Assembly: GCA_019873655.1 (NCBI GenBank)
Contig: JAIOAU010000008.1
Location: forward strand, 37,852-101,851
Length of the DNA: 64,000 nucleotides
Source: Chloroflexota bacterium
GTDB taxonomy: Bacteria; Chloroflexota; Anaerolineae; Anaerolineales; Villigracilaceae
Reading direction: 5' to 3'
Position numbers and translations under genes: made by a program. A model generated the notes under the pieces. It was not told where the DNA came from, searched no databases, and saw only the letters and a list, made by a program, of their open reading frames with translations. Below, piece after piece: positions 1 to 6,266 of this stretch. The number at the start of each line of letters is the position of its first letter. Within the stretch, counting starts at the first letter, position 1.

Positions 1-124
1 AAGCAATCAAGACTGCCCCGCCGCGGTAACGCTGCCGGGCATAGATTTGTCCCAGGCCAGGAAGCAAAAGCGAAAGCGCTCCGGCCAGCCAGGGAGAAGG
101 TCGCTTGGGCGCTTTCGTCTTCAT
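1..124 (-). CDS. N-terminal fragment of a PhnE-like ABC permease, cut by the window edge
   Basis: Reading leftwards from an ATG at 124, 41 codons stay open to the window edge. They encode a basic start (MKTKAPKRPSP), a hydrophobic stretch and a PGLGQIYARQ motif followed by a Gly-Gly turn, typical of a short N-terminal membrane module. The ATG overlaps the phnC stop codon as ATGA, so this is the next gene of the phnD-phnC operon and is probably translationally coupled. The third gene in such operons is normally the permease PhnE. That assignment is inference from position, because the permease domain itself lies outside the window. Confidence 0.5.
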   Translation of the reverse strand, partial: MKTKAPKRPSPWLAGALSLLLPGLGQIYARQRYRGGAVLIA

Positions 125-894
125 GCTTCAGCCTCAAAGGAGGCGGCGCGCACTTCCTGCGCCTCCTCGCCGTAGATTTCTTTGAATTTAGCCCGGTCGA
201 TCTCCTTTGGCAGTCCTTCGAAGACCTTGACGCCGTCCTTGAGCGCAATCACGCGCGTCGCGTAACGGTGAACCAAGTCGAGGAAATGCAGGCTGCAGAT
301 GACTGTCAGACCATCTTTGTTCAGTTGCTCGAGATATTGCAGAATGGAATGAGAGAGCACTGGGTCGAGACTGGCGACCGGTTCATCGGCCAGAATGATT
401 TTCGGATCCTGCATCAGGGCGCGGGCGATCCCCACCCGCTGCTGTTGACCGCCCGAAAGAGCGTCGGCGCGGCTCTGGGCTTTATCGGCGATCCCCACCC
501 GCTCGAGGGCCTTGAGCGCCATCTCCTTATCCGCTGCCGGCCAGATGCCTAACAGCGAAAGCCAGGGGTTGGCATATCCCAGCCGGCCGCTGAGTACATT
601 GGTCATCACGCTCGAACGTTTGACCAAATTAAACTGCTGAAAGACCATGCCAATATGGCGGCGGATGTGACGCAATTCGGCCGGGGAAGCGGCGGTGATG
701 TCAATATCGTCCCAGAAAATCTTGCCGCTGGTCGGCTCAATCAACCGATTGATGCAACGCAAAAGGGTAGATTTTCCCGACCCCGATAGGCCGATCACCA
801 CCAGAAATTCCCCATCCTGAACCTCAAAACTGACATCGTGCAGAGCGCGCGTTCCATTCGGGTAAATTTTGGTAAGATTTTCGATCCGCAACAT
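121..894 (-). CDS. phnC: Phosphonate/phosphate-type ABC transporter ATP-binding protein (PhnC family)
   Basis: This 257-residue ABC ATPase would power uptake of phosphonate, phosphite or phosphate from the inner face of the membrane. Visible motifs are Walker A GLSGSGKST, the Q-loop (VFQQFNLV), the signature LSGGQQQRVGIARAL, Walker B ILADEP and the switch His (CSLHFLD). VFQQFNLVKRSSV is very PhnC-like. I chose the ATG at 894 (MLRIENLTKIYPNG) over an upstream in-frame codon because ABC ATPases begin at this beta-strand. It lies downstream of phnD and overlaps the next gene by 4 bases. The exact substrate is inferred from family only. Confidence 0.9.
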   Translation of the reverse strand: MLRIENLTKIYPNGTRALHDVSFEVQDGEFLVVIGLSGSGKSTLLRCINRLIEPTSGKIFWDDIDITAASPAELRHIRRHIGMVFQQFNLVKRSSVMTNVLSGRLGYANPWLSLLGIWPAADKEMALKALERVGIADKAQSRADALSGGQQQRVGIARALMQDPKIILADEPVASLDPVLSHSILQYLEQLNKDGLTVICSLHFLDLVHRYATRVIALKDGVKVFEGLPKEIDRAKFKEIYGEEAQEVRAASFEAEA

Positions 895-921
895 GAAGCA
901 CCTCTCGAAGAGAACCAATGA

Positions 922-968
922 AATGCAGACTTCAATCGCCTGCTGGCAAGCGGATTAAAGTCTGCATT
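922..968. repeat. Palindromic element between phnD and phnC
   Basis: Perfect 11-bp arms AATGCAGACTT (922-932) and AAGTCTGCATT (958-968) enclose 25 bases that contain a smaller GCxxGC-type hairpin. In the phnD-phnC mRNA it would form a stem-loop just upstream of phnC. It could be an mRNA-stabilising or interspersed palindromic element. No T-run follows on either strand. Confidence 0.55.
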
Positions 969-991
969 CCATCGCGGTCATCTCATCATAG

Positions 992-1022
992 AAAAAAAGA
1001 GGGAGGGCAAAGCCCTCCCTCT
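992..1022 (-). terminator. Intrinsic terminator just after phnD
   Basis: Perfect 11-bp stem (AGAGGGAGGGC at 998-1008, GCCCTCCCTCT at 1012-1022) with a 3-base loop. On the minus strand it is followed by seven T (992-998). It starts only 14 bases after the phnD stop and before phnC. Partial termination here would give more binding protein than transporter, a common arrangement in ABC operons. Confidence 0.75.
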
Positions 1023-1035
1023 CTCGACGGACGAT

Positions 1036-2076
1036 TTAGCGGAAATCGTTGATGTCGAAGTTGATAGATTCAAGGAAGACGCGGAACTCATCATAGAAGG
1101 TGTCGTCCGCGACTGCCAGGCCGCCAATGCTGTAACCGCCATCGCGCAGCAACTGGATGCCCTCTTCGGTCGAGGCCAGTTCGAGCAGAGCGTTGGTCAG
1201 GTTGTCGCGCATCTCTTGCGGCATCGAAGAAATGAAGGAGACGTTATCGTTCGGGATCAGCGGGTCAGACACCCAGACGATGACCACCTGGTCGTTGACA
1301 TCCGGGAAGTCATTGGTGACCGCCGTACGGGCATCCACATAGGTGGTGCCGAAGTCGCAGATCTCGCCGCGCGGGCTCAGATAGATGGACTTGATGACGG
1401 TCGGATGGCCCTGCACCCAGGCGCCGGCGCGCGTGCTGATTCCGTTGGTCGCCAGGAAGCCGGCCGGAACAAGATAACCCGAAGCCGATAGCGGGTCGGT
1501 GTAGCAAGGGCGTTTGCCGCTGAACTGCGCCAGAGCAGTAGCCGCGTCAGCGGTATTGGTGCCGGTCACCGGGTCATAGTAGACGGTGAAAGTGCCATCC
1601 GCCACGCGAGCAGCATTGACCACTACCTGGAAGGAGTAGTGATCGGCGCCATTGCGCAAGGTGATCAGGCCGACATCCGCATAGCCTTTCTCGTGCGCCA
1701 CAATGTAGGCGACGGGCGGCAGCCAGCCGATGTGCGCGTTCCCAGCGCCCATGGCCTCGACCAGGGCCGCATAGTTGGTCGGAACGACGATTTGGATGGT
1801 GTAGCCGGTCATTTCAGACAGACGATCGGCAATCGCCTGCCCGCCCGCGATCAAAGTATCGGTGGTCGCCGAGGGCGCCAGAGCCATGATGAGCGGGTTT
1901 TCCGGCGTGCCCAGTGCAGGCGCGGGCGGTTCGGTAGGTTGCGGTTCTTCCGTCGGCGCCTCGGTGGGGGCTTCGGTGACCACTTCGGTCGGCGCTTCCG
2001 TCTCGGTCGGGCCGCAAGCGGTCAACAGCAAAGCCGCCACTACCAAGAGAGACACGAACACGAACAACTTTTTCAT
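1036..2076 (-). CDS. phnD: Phosphate/phosphonate ABC transporter substrate-binding lipoprotein (PhnD family)
   Basis: This 346-residue extracytoplasmic solute-binding protein begins with a lipoprotein signal (MKKLFVFVSLL...LLTAC; Cys20 is the likely lipidated residue). A Glu/Pro/Thr-rich linker follows, built on repeated TEAPTE units, and then a PhnD-type periplasmic-binding fold. Fold markers are PLIMALAPSATTD, MGAGNAHIGWLPPVAYIVA and SGYLVPAGFLATNGI. The start at 2076 is set by the lipobox and by a GGAGAAGAG ribosome site just upstream; an in-frame extension upstream lacks both. It is the first gene of a leftward operon with phnC and a permease. Ligand (phosphonate, phosphite or phosphate) cannot be told from sequence alone. 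Confidence 0.88.
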   Translation of the reverse strand: MKKLFVFVSLLVVAALLLTACGPTETEAPTEVVTEAPTEAPTEEPQPTEPPAPALGTPENPLIMALAPSATTDTLIAGGQAIADRLSEMTGYTIQIVVPTNYAALVEAMGAGNAHIGWLPPVAYIVAHEKGYADVGLITLRNGADHYSFQVVVNAARVADGTFTVYYDPVTGTNTADAATALAQFSGKRPCYTDPLSASGYLVPAGFLATNGISTRAGAWVQGHPTVIKSIYLSPRGEICDFGTTYVDARTAVTNDFPDVNDQVVIVWVSDPLIPNDNVSFISSMPQEMRDNLTNALLELASTEEGIQLLRDGGYSIGGLAVADDTFYDEFRVFLESINFDINDFR

Positions 2077-2132
2077 AACTCTTCTCCTCTCACAGATGAG
2101 AATTGGGGGGTACGCGAACAACGCGCTTAAAG

Positions 2133-2161
2133 ATAATAATCCTATTTTGAAGATTAGGCAA
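2133..2161 (-). promoter_or_regulatory. Sigma-70-type promoter of the phnD operon
   Basis: Read on the minus strand, TTGCCT (2161-2156) is separated by 17 bases from TATTAT (2138-2133). This places transcription start about 50 bases upstream of the phnD ATG. Spacing is ideal and both boxes are near consensus. Confidence 0.6.
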
Positions 2162-2276
2162 GTTAAAATTGTCTGAATTTCGAACATTTGTTCTCTCTAA
2201 AGAGAGTAAAACGGCCTGAAGCAAGATCCCGGCCGCGATAAACGATTCTGTAAAGAGAAACCGTCTCGTTTTCCGG

Positions 2277-2282
2277 TATAAT
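2277..2282 (+). promoter_or_regulatory. -10 box giving a probably leaderless mRNA
   Basis: An exact TATAAT ends six bases before the ATG of the DUF4230 gene, so transcription would begin at or next to the start codon. No ribosome-binding site is present and no clear -35 box is visible 17 bases upstream. Confidence 0.5.
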
Positions 2283-2288
2283 CATCAT

Positions 2289-2960
2289 ATGTCGCCATCT
2301 GCTTCTTCCCCCGTAAAAACCTTTCTGACGGTCATCCTCGTGCTCTTGTTGGGGATTGGCATCTGGTCGGCTATCAATTGGTTCAACCAGTCGATGGCCA
2401 ATGCTCTGAATCCCTTACAGCAAGCCAACAACCAGTTGAGCACCCAGGTAGCCGAATTGCTCCACCCCACTCCCACCGTCATCCCTGACCCGGTGACCAT
2501 CATTCGGGAAGTCAACGCCCTGGCGCGGCTGGAAACGATCCAATACACCATTGAAAAGATCGTCACCGTGGAACAGGGACAAGACGCGCTCGCGCCGCTC
2601 TTCGGCGACCGGCTGCTCTTCGTGGCTCATGGGTATGTGATTGCCGGCATCGACATGGCCAAACTCAGCGAGGCCGACATGTGGCTGGAAGGCGATGTGC
2701 TCAATGTCCGCCTGCCGCCGGCCGAGGTCTTCGACGCCACGCTGGACAACGAACAATCCTATGTGTACGACCGCGAAACCGGCCTGCTGACCCACGGCAA
2801 CCCGAACCTCGAAACGCTGGCGCGCCAGGCAGCCGAGCAGCAAATCCTGCAAGCCGCCCTCGATGACGGCATCCTCGAACAGGCCCGCATGAACGCGGAA
2901 TTGTTCCTCGACCGTTTCTTCGAGGCTCTGGGGTATCCTCGCGTGTATTTCCTGCCCTAG
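2289..2960 (+). CDS. DUF4230 membrane-anchored protein
   Basis: This 223-residue protein has one N-terminal membrane segment (about residues 10-29, FLTVILVLLLGIGIWSAI) and then an outside domain matching the DUF4230 pattern. The pattern includes ALARLETIQYTIEKIV, a FGDRLLFVAHGYVIAGIDMAKL core, an LPPAEVF strand and a long C-terminal helix ending in RFFEALGYPRV. DUF4230 proteins are widespread and functionally undefined. The gene stands alone, divergent from phnD and convergent with lipM, and seems to be read from a leaderless transcript. Confidence 0.75.
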   Translation: MSPSASSPVKTFLTVILVLLLGIGIWSAINWFNQSMANALNPLQQANNQLSTQVAELLHPTPTVIPDPVTIIREVNALARLETIQYTIEKIVTVEQGQDALAPLFGDRLLFVAHGYVIAGIDMAKLSEADMWLEGDVLNVRLPPAEVFDATLDNEQSYVYDRETGLLTHGNPNLETLARQAAEQQILQAALDDGILEQARMNAELFLDRFFEALGYPRVYFLP

Positions 2961-2970
2961 ACAAAAACTA

Positions 2971-2989
2971 CGGGCGGGGTCTCCGCCCG
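2971..2989 (-). terminator. Hairpin between convergent genes, terminator of the lipM operon
   Basis: Arms CGGGCGG (2971-2977) and CCGCCCG (2983-2989) are separated by 5 bases. On the minus strand the stem is followed by TAGTTTTTGT, so it fits best as the end of the leftward operon. It may also slow rightward transcripts of the DUF4230 gene. Confidence 0.6.
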
Positions 2990-2992
2990 GCT

Positions 2993-3820
2993 TCATTCCT
3001 GCTGTTTGCCCATCCGCTCTGGATGGGCGTATTTTTTCTCGACCAGTTCCTCCGCCCTCCGACGTTCGGCGGCGCTCAATTCCCCGGCCTGTAAATCGAG
3101 AGACAAGACCTCGCTAAACCCGGTGACAAACGCTTGCACCGCGCCATCCCAGGAAACTTTGCGACCCAGGAAGCCCTCCACCGTGACAGCCCGCTGGAGC
3201 AGACGGGCCGCCGCCCGGCTGCGGCTCTCTTCGTCGGGGAAGGCCAGCACCTGCAGGATGCGCGTCAGGTCGCCGGTCAACGGCAGCGCGCCGTGCTGCA
3301 AGACGCCCTCGCGGCGGCGGGCCTGCGCCGAGCCGACCAATTTCTTGCCGCCGACCGTGATTTCATAAATCGAAGGCACCTCGAAGCAAACCGGATTGGC
3401 ATTGACCGCCGCCGGAGCAGGGACATGGCGATCCTGCATTTCGGCCGGCAATCCCAGGATGTGCAAAGCGCGTAAAATGGCCGCCGCCAGACGATTGTAG
3501 GATTCCAGTAAAGTGCCCGCTACGCGCGGCTCGTCGGGAGGAGCGGCAACCGAATAAGTCAGTTCGTCAGTGTGCAGGATCGCCCGCCCGCCGGTGGGAC
3601 GGCGCACCAGGTCCCAGCCGCGCGCCTGCAGGCGCGGTAAATCCACATCGCTCAAGGGCTGGGCATAGCCGAGGGAAAGGCAGGGCGGTTCCCAGGCATA
3701 CAACCGCAGGGTGGGAAGAGACTCGCCGCGCCCGACTGCCTCCAGGATGGCCTCGTCCACGGCCATGTTCCAGGCGCCGCGCGCCGGCGGAGTGAGAAGC
3801 AAACGCCAGGTATCAGTCAT
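2993..3820 (-). CDS. lipM: Lipoate/octanoate ligase-family protein, LipM-type octanoyltransferase
   Basis: This 275-residue BPL/LPL-fold protein probably transfers octanoate from acyl carrier protein to a lipoyl domain (GcvH in the LipM family), the first step of lipoate synthesis. The lipoyl-binding motif RRPTGGRAILH (residues 73-83), the Cys145 in NPVCFEVPS and Lys160 in GGKKLVGSAQAR match the LipM layout, where a Cys carries the acyl intermediate. Lipoate ligase LplA lacks this Cys. It overlaps the upstream aldolase gene by 8 bases and ends a four-gene leftward operon. Free-lipoate ligase activity remains an alternative. Confidence 0.75.
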   Translation of the reverse strand: MTDTWRLLLTPPARGAWNMAVDEAILEAVGRGESLPTLRLYAWEPPCLSLGYAQPLSDVDLPRLQARGWDLVRRPTGGRAILHTDELTYSVAAPPDEPRVAGTLLESYNRLAAAILRALHILGLPAEMQDRHVPAPAAVNANPVCFEVPSIYEITVGGKKLVGSAQARRREGVLQHGALPLTGDLTRILQVLAFPDEESRSRAAARLLQRAVTVEGFLGRKVSWDGAVQAFVTGFSEVLSLDLQAGELSAAERRRAEELVEKKYAHPERMGKQQE

Positions 3821-4715
3821 TGTGAATCTCCATCAGAACCCGCTGTTCTTCGTCTGCTCCAATTTCGACCAACGGAGGCCGAACCGGCCAGCGCGGCAGA
3901 CCGTACATCCGATGCAGCAAGGCCTTGAGAAGCGGAGGGAAAGGCATGTACTGCTCCAAAATGTGACGCTGGCGGGCGACCTGGGCCTGCAAAGCCGAGA
4001 CGTCCTCGCCGCGGGAAAACCCGTCCCAGATGGCGCGCAGCGAAGGAGAAATCAGATTGGCCGGGGCGGTGATGCAGCCGCCAGCCTGGTTCTCTAGCGC
4101 CAGTTGCAAATACGAATCGGTGCCGGTCAAGACCAGCAAGTCGGCCCCGAAACGCTGTCCGAGGGCGCGCGCCAGGTCTGGGTCGTGAGAGGAATCCTTG
4201 AGACCGGCAAACGTCCGCGGAAAGGCGTCCTTCAGGCGCGCCAGCAAATCGAGCGAAAAACCGATTCCGGCTACCGACGGGAAATGATAACCCAGCAGAC
4301 AGCCGTCGGCGGGGACAGCCTGGCGGATCAAGGCCGCAAAGTAACGGAACAGGCCCTCGTCGGTGGCCTTGCGGAAATAGTAAGGCGGCAACACCACCGC
4401 CGCGTCGAATCCCAAATCGAACGCCAGGCGCGTCAGGGCGGCCGTCTCGGTCAGACTGGGCGTTCCGGTTCCGGCCAGCAGTTTCAGGTCCGGATGGACG
4501 GCGCGGACCTCGAGGGCGGCGCGAAAGACGGCGGCGCGTTCTTCGGGCGCGAAGGACGGCCCCTCGCCGGTCGTCCCCAGCAGCAGGACGCCATGACAGC
4601 CGCGCCGGGCGAGGAAATCCAGAAAGGGCGGAATGGCCGCCAAATCGGGCGAGCCGTCCGCGTTCAGCGGCGTGACCGCCGCGGCATAGACGCCTGCCAG
4701 CGGATGCCGACTCAT
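3813..4715 (-). CDS. Dihydrodipicolinate synthase/N-acetylneuraminate lyase-family aldolase
   Basis: This 300-residue TIM-barrel class I aldolase has the substrate-carboxylate loop GTTGEGPSF (residues 48-56), Tyr143 in GYHFPS and Schiff-base Lys173 in FAGLKDSS. These mark the DapA superfamily, but the usual DapA YNVP motif is GYHFP here. It may therefore be a 2-keto-3-deoxy-acid aldolase or lyase rather than a lysine-pathway DapA. The ATG at 4715 is chosen because it overlaps the upstream stop as ATGA and starts at the conserved first strand (GVYAAAVTPL); a longer frame upstream is out of character. Its operon partners give no pathway hint. Confidence 0.75.
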   Translation of the reverse strand: MSRHPLAGVYAAAVTPLNADGSPDLAAIPPFLDFLARRGCHGVLLLGTTGEGPSFAPEERAAVFRAALEVRAVHPDLKLLAGTGTPSLTETAALTRLAFDLGFDAAVVLPPYYFRKATDEGLFRYFAALIRQAVPADGCLLGYHFPSVAGIGFSLDLLARLKDAFPRTFAGLKDSSHDPDLARALGQRFGADLLVLTGTDSYLQLALENQAGGCITAPANLISPSLRAIWDGFSRGEDVSALQAQVARQRHILEQYMPFPPLLKALLHRMYGLPRWPVRPPLVEIGADEEQRVLMEIHND

Positions 4716-5560
4716 TTCTTCACCCTGCGGACGAAATCGCGCGCCGCGGCCGCAGGCGTCATCAGGCGCTTGCCCTCGGCGTGCAAGTAGCGCTGGCGGT
4801 CGAGCACCCACAGGTACAGGTCGCCTTCCGTCTTGCCGGGGAAGGATTTCAAGATGCCGCTGCGCCGGATGACGCGCGTAATGGGCTGGTACACGTGATC
4901 GTACCAGTGCATGACCGCCTCCTCCTCGCCGATATCGCGCTGCAAGTCGAGGCCCATGAAGTAGCGATGGACGGCGATGTGTTCGAGCATGCGGCTGAAT
5001 CCATCCGGGATGGTGAGGGCGATGGCCGCCTCGGGCCGCAGACGGTCGAGGGCGGTGCGCTCGAGGAATTGGACTTTTTCGCCCAGAATCTCGAGGTCTT
5101 CCGGTTTCAGGTCAGGGGTGATGCGGACCTTGGTCGAGCATTCACGCACCTCGGCCTCGATGAACATCTGCCCCTGCTCGCGCGCCACCGAGACGCGGTG
5201 GTGGCCGTCCACCACAAAATAGACCTCCCCCACCTGGTAAAGCACCACCGGCGGCAGGTTGATTTCCTGATAGAAGGCCACGTCCACGCTCTGCCAGCGA
5301 GAGGCGCTGGTGCTTTCGAGCGGGAGGAAGGCGCGGTCGAACTGGTGGTAGCGGTTCAGGCTGCCGACGATCTTCGCCACCTCCACCGTCCGCACGCCGC
5401 GGTAGATCGGCCCGCCGATGCGCAGTTTTTCCTTGACCTCATCGTAGGAGAGCAGAGTCTGCGGCTGACCAGCCAGCAGGTTGCGGACGCGGTTCAAGAA
5501 CGCCTTAAGACGGGCGCGGGCAAAGTCGGCGCGGGCGCGGGCAAGGAGATGGGCAAGCAT
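4712..5560 (-). CDS. ParB-like domain protein, DUF4032-like C-terminus
   Basis: This 282-residue protein contains a ParB/sulfiredoxin-fold core with VYFVVDGHHRVSVAREQG (about residues 113-130), the GHHR motif of this superfamily. Before it lies a YRGVRTVEVAKIVGS segment resembling the ParB N-terminal strand. The C-terminal half (HWYDHVYQPITRVIR ... GDLYLWVLDRQRYL) resembles DUF4032. No helix-turn-helix DNA-binding part of a true chromosome-partition ParB is evident, so a role in segregation is unlikely. The gene shares one base with the upstream phosphoesterase (TAATG) and four with the downstream aldolase. Molecular function unknown. Confidence 0.65.
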   Translation of the reverse strand: MLAHLLARARADFARARLKAFLNRVRNLLAGQPQTLLSYDEVKEKLRIGGPIYRGVRTVEVAKIVGSLNRYHQFDRAFLPLESTSASRWQSVDVAFYQEINLPPVVLYQVGEVYFVVDGHHRVSVAREQGQMFIEAEVRECSTKVRITPDLKPEDLEILGEKVQFLERTALDRLRPEAAIALTIPDGFSRMLEHIAVHRYFMGLDLQRDIGEEEAVMHWYDHVYQPITRVIRRSGILKSFPGKTEGDLYLWVLDRQRYLHAEGKRLMTPAAAARDFVRRVKK

Positions 5561-6186
5561 TAGGGTTCGATTTCGATCACGCGGTAGGGAAAGATATTGA
5601 TGACCACCGTGTCGCCCAGGCGGCTGATTCGCGACTCCAGGTTGCTCTTGTAATACATCGTATGTCCGTGCAAAAAATAGCGCGGCCGGAAGAGACGGAT
5701 GAAGTCGCGAAAAGCGTTGAAGCCAATGTGAGCCGGGTCGTCATCATCATGGACGCCAAAAGGAGGCGAGTGCGCGACCAGGATATCCAGCGGACGGCGA
5801 TGAATCCAGCGTTTCCAGAGGACGCGCCGCGCCAGCGGCCACAGCCGCAGATACATCTCGCCCTGGCTGTATTGATTGACCCGCTCGGGCACATAGCGCA
5901 CGCTGCCCCCAATCCCAGCCAGCAACAACCCTTTCAGGAAAATCGCCTGTTGGTCTAGGAAGAAACCGCCCTCCACGCGGCTCTCCGGGTCGGCAGGATT
6001 GTACCGCGGGTCGTGATTGCCGGGCACATACACCAGCGGGACGTTCAAAGCCGTCAGCAGGAATTCCAGAAACTCGTACGGCAGGTCGCCGCATCCCAGA
6101 ATCAAATCGATATCCGGGAAACGCTCCCGCACATAAGAGGAGTAGAGACGGTCATCCACCTGGTCGCTGACGGCTAGAATCTTCAT
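5560..6186 (-). CDS. Calcineurin-like metallophosphoesterase
   Basis: This 208-residue cytosolic protein has the metallophosphoesterase motif series: VSD near the start with the usual His replaced (VSDQVD), LGCGDLPYE (GD motif), YVPGNHDPRY (GNHD), LVAHSPP (second His) and FLHGHTMY (GHTH-like). It is likely a two-metal hydrolase of phosphomonoesters, phosphodiesters or nucleotides; the substrate is not predictable. The ATG at 6186 (MKILAVSD) is preferred to a TTG 21 bases upstream because the first catalytic strand starts directly there. It is the first gene of the leftward operon and is divergent from the kinase gene. Confidence 0.8.
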   Translation of the reverse strand: MKILAVSDQVDDRLYSSYVRERFPDIDLILGCGDLPYEFLEFLLTALNVPLVYVPGNHDPRYNPADPESRVEGGFFLDQQAIFLKGLLLAGIGGSVRYVPERVNQYSQGEMYLRLWPLARRVLWKRWIHRRPLDILVAHSPPFGVHDDDDPAHIGFNAFRDFIRLFRPRYFLHGHTMYYKSNLESRISRLGDTVVINIFPYRVIEIEP

Positions 6187-6234
6187 CTTGGCTGTATTTT
6201 GCCTCAAACCTTACAACCCCGCAAGGTATTCAGG

Positions 6235-6264
6235 TTGCCATTCCGGCCCTTGCTGGACTATAAT
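6235..6264 (+). promoter_or_regulatory. Strong promoter of the kinase-phosphatase island
   Basis: TTGCCA (6235-6240), an 18-base spacer and an exact TATAAT (6259-6264). The -10 box ends two bases before the first ATG of the kinase frame. The transcript would thus start inside or after that ATG, which questions the annotated start. Confidence 0.65.
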
Positions 6265-6266
6265 CT

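Noticed and set aside
4712..5560. Annotation as chromosome-partition ParB
   Set aside because: Only the ParB-fold GHHR core is seen; the helix-turn-helix parS-binding part and a ParA neighbour are missing.
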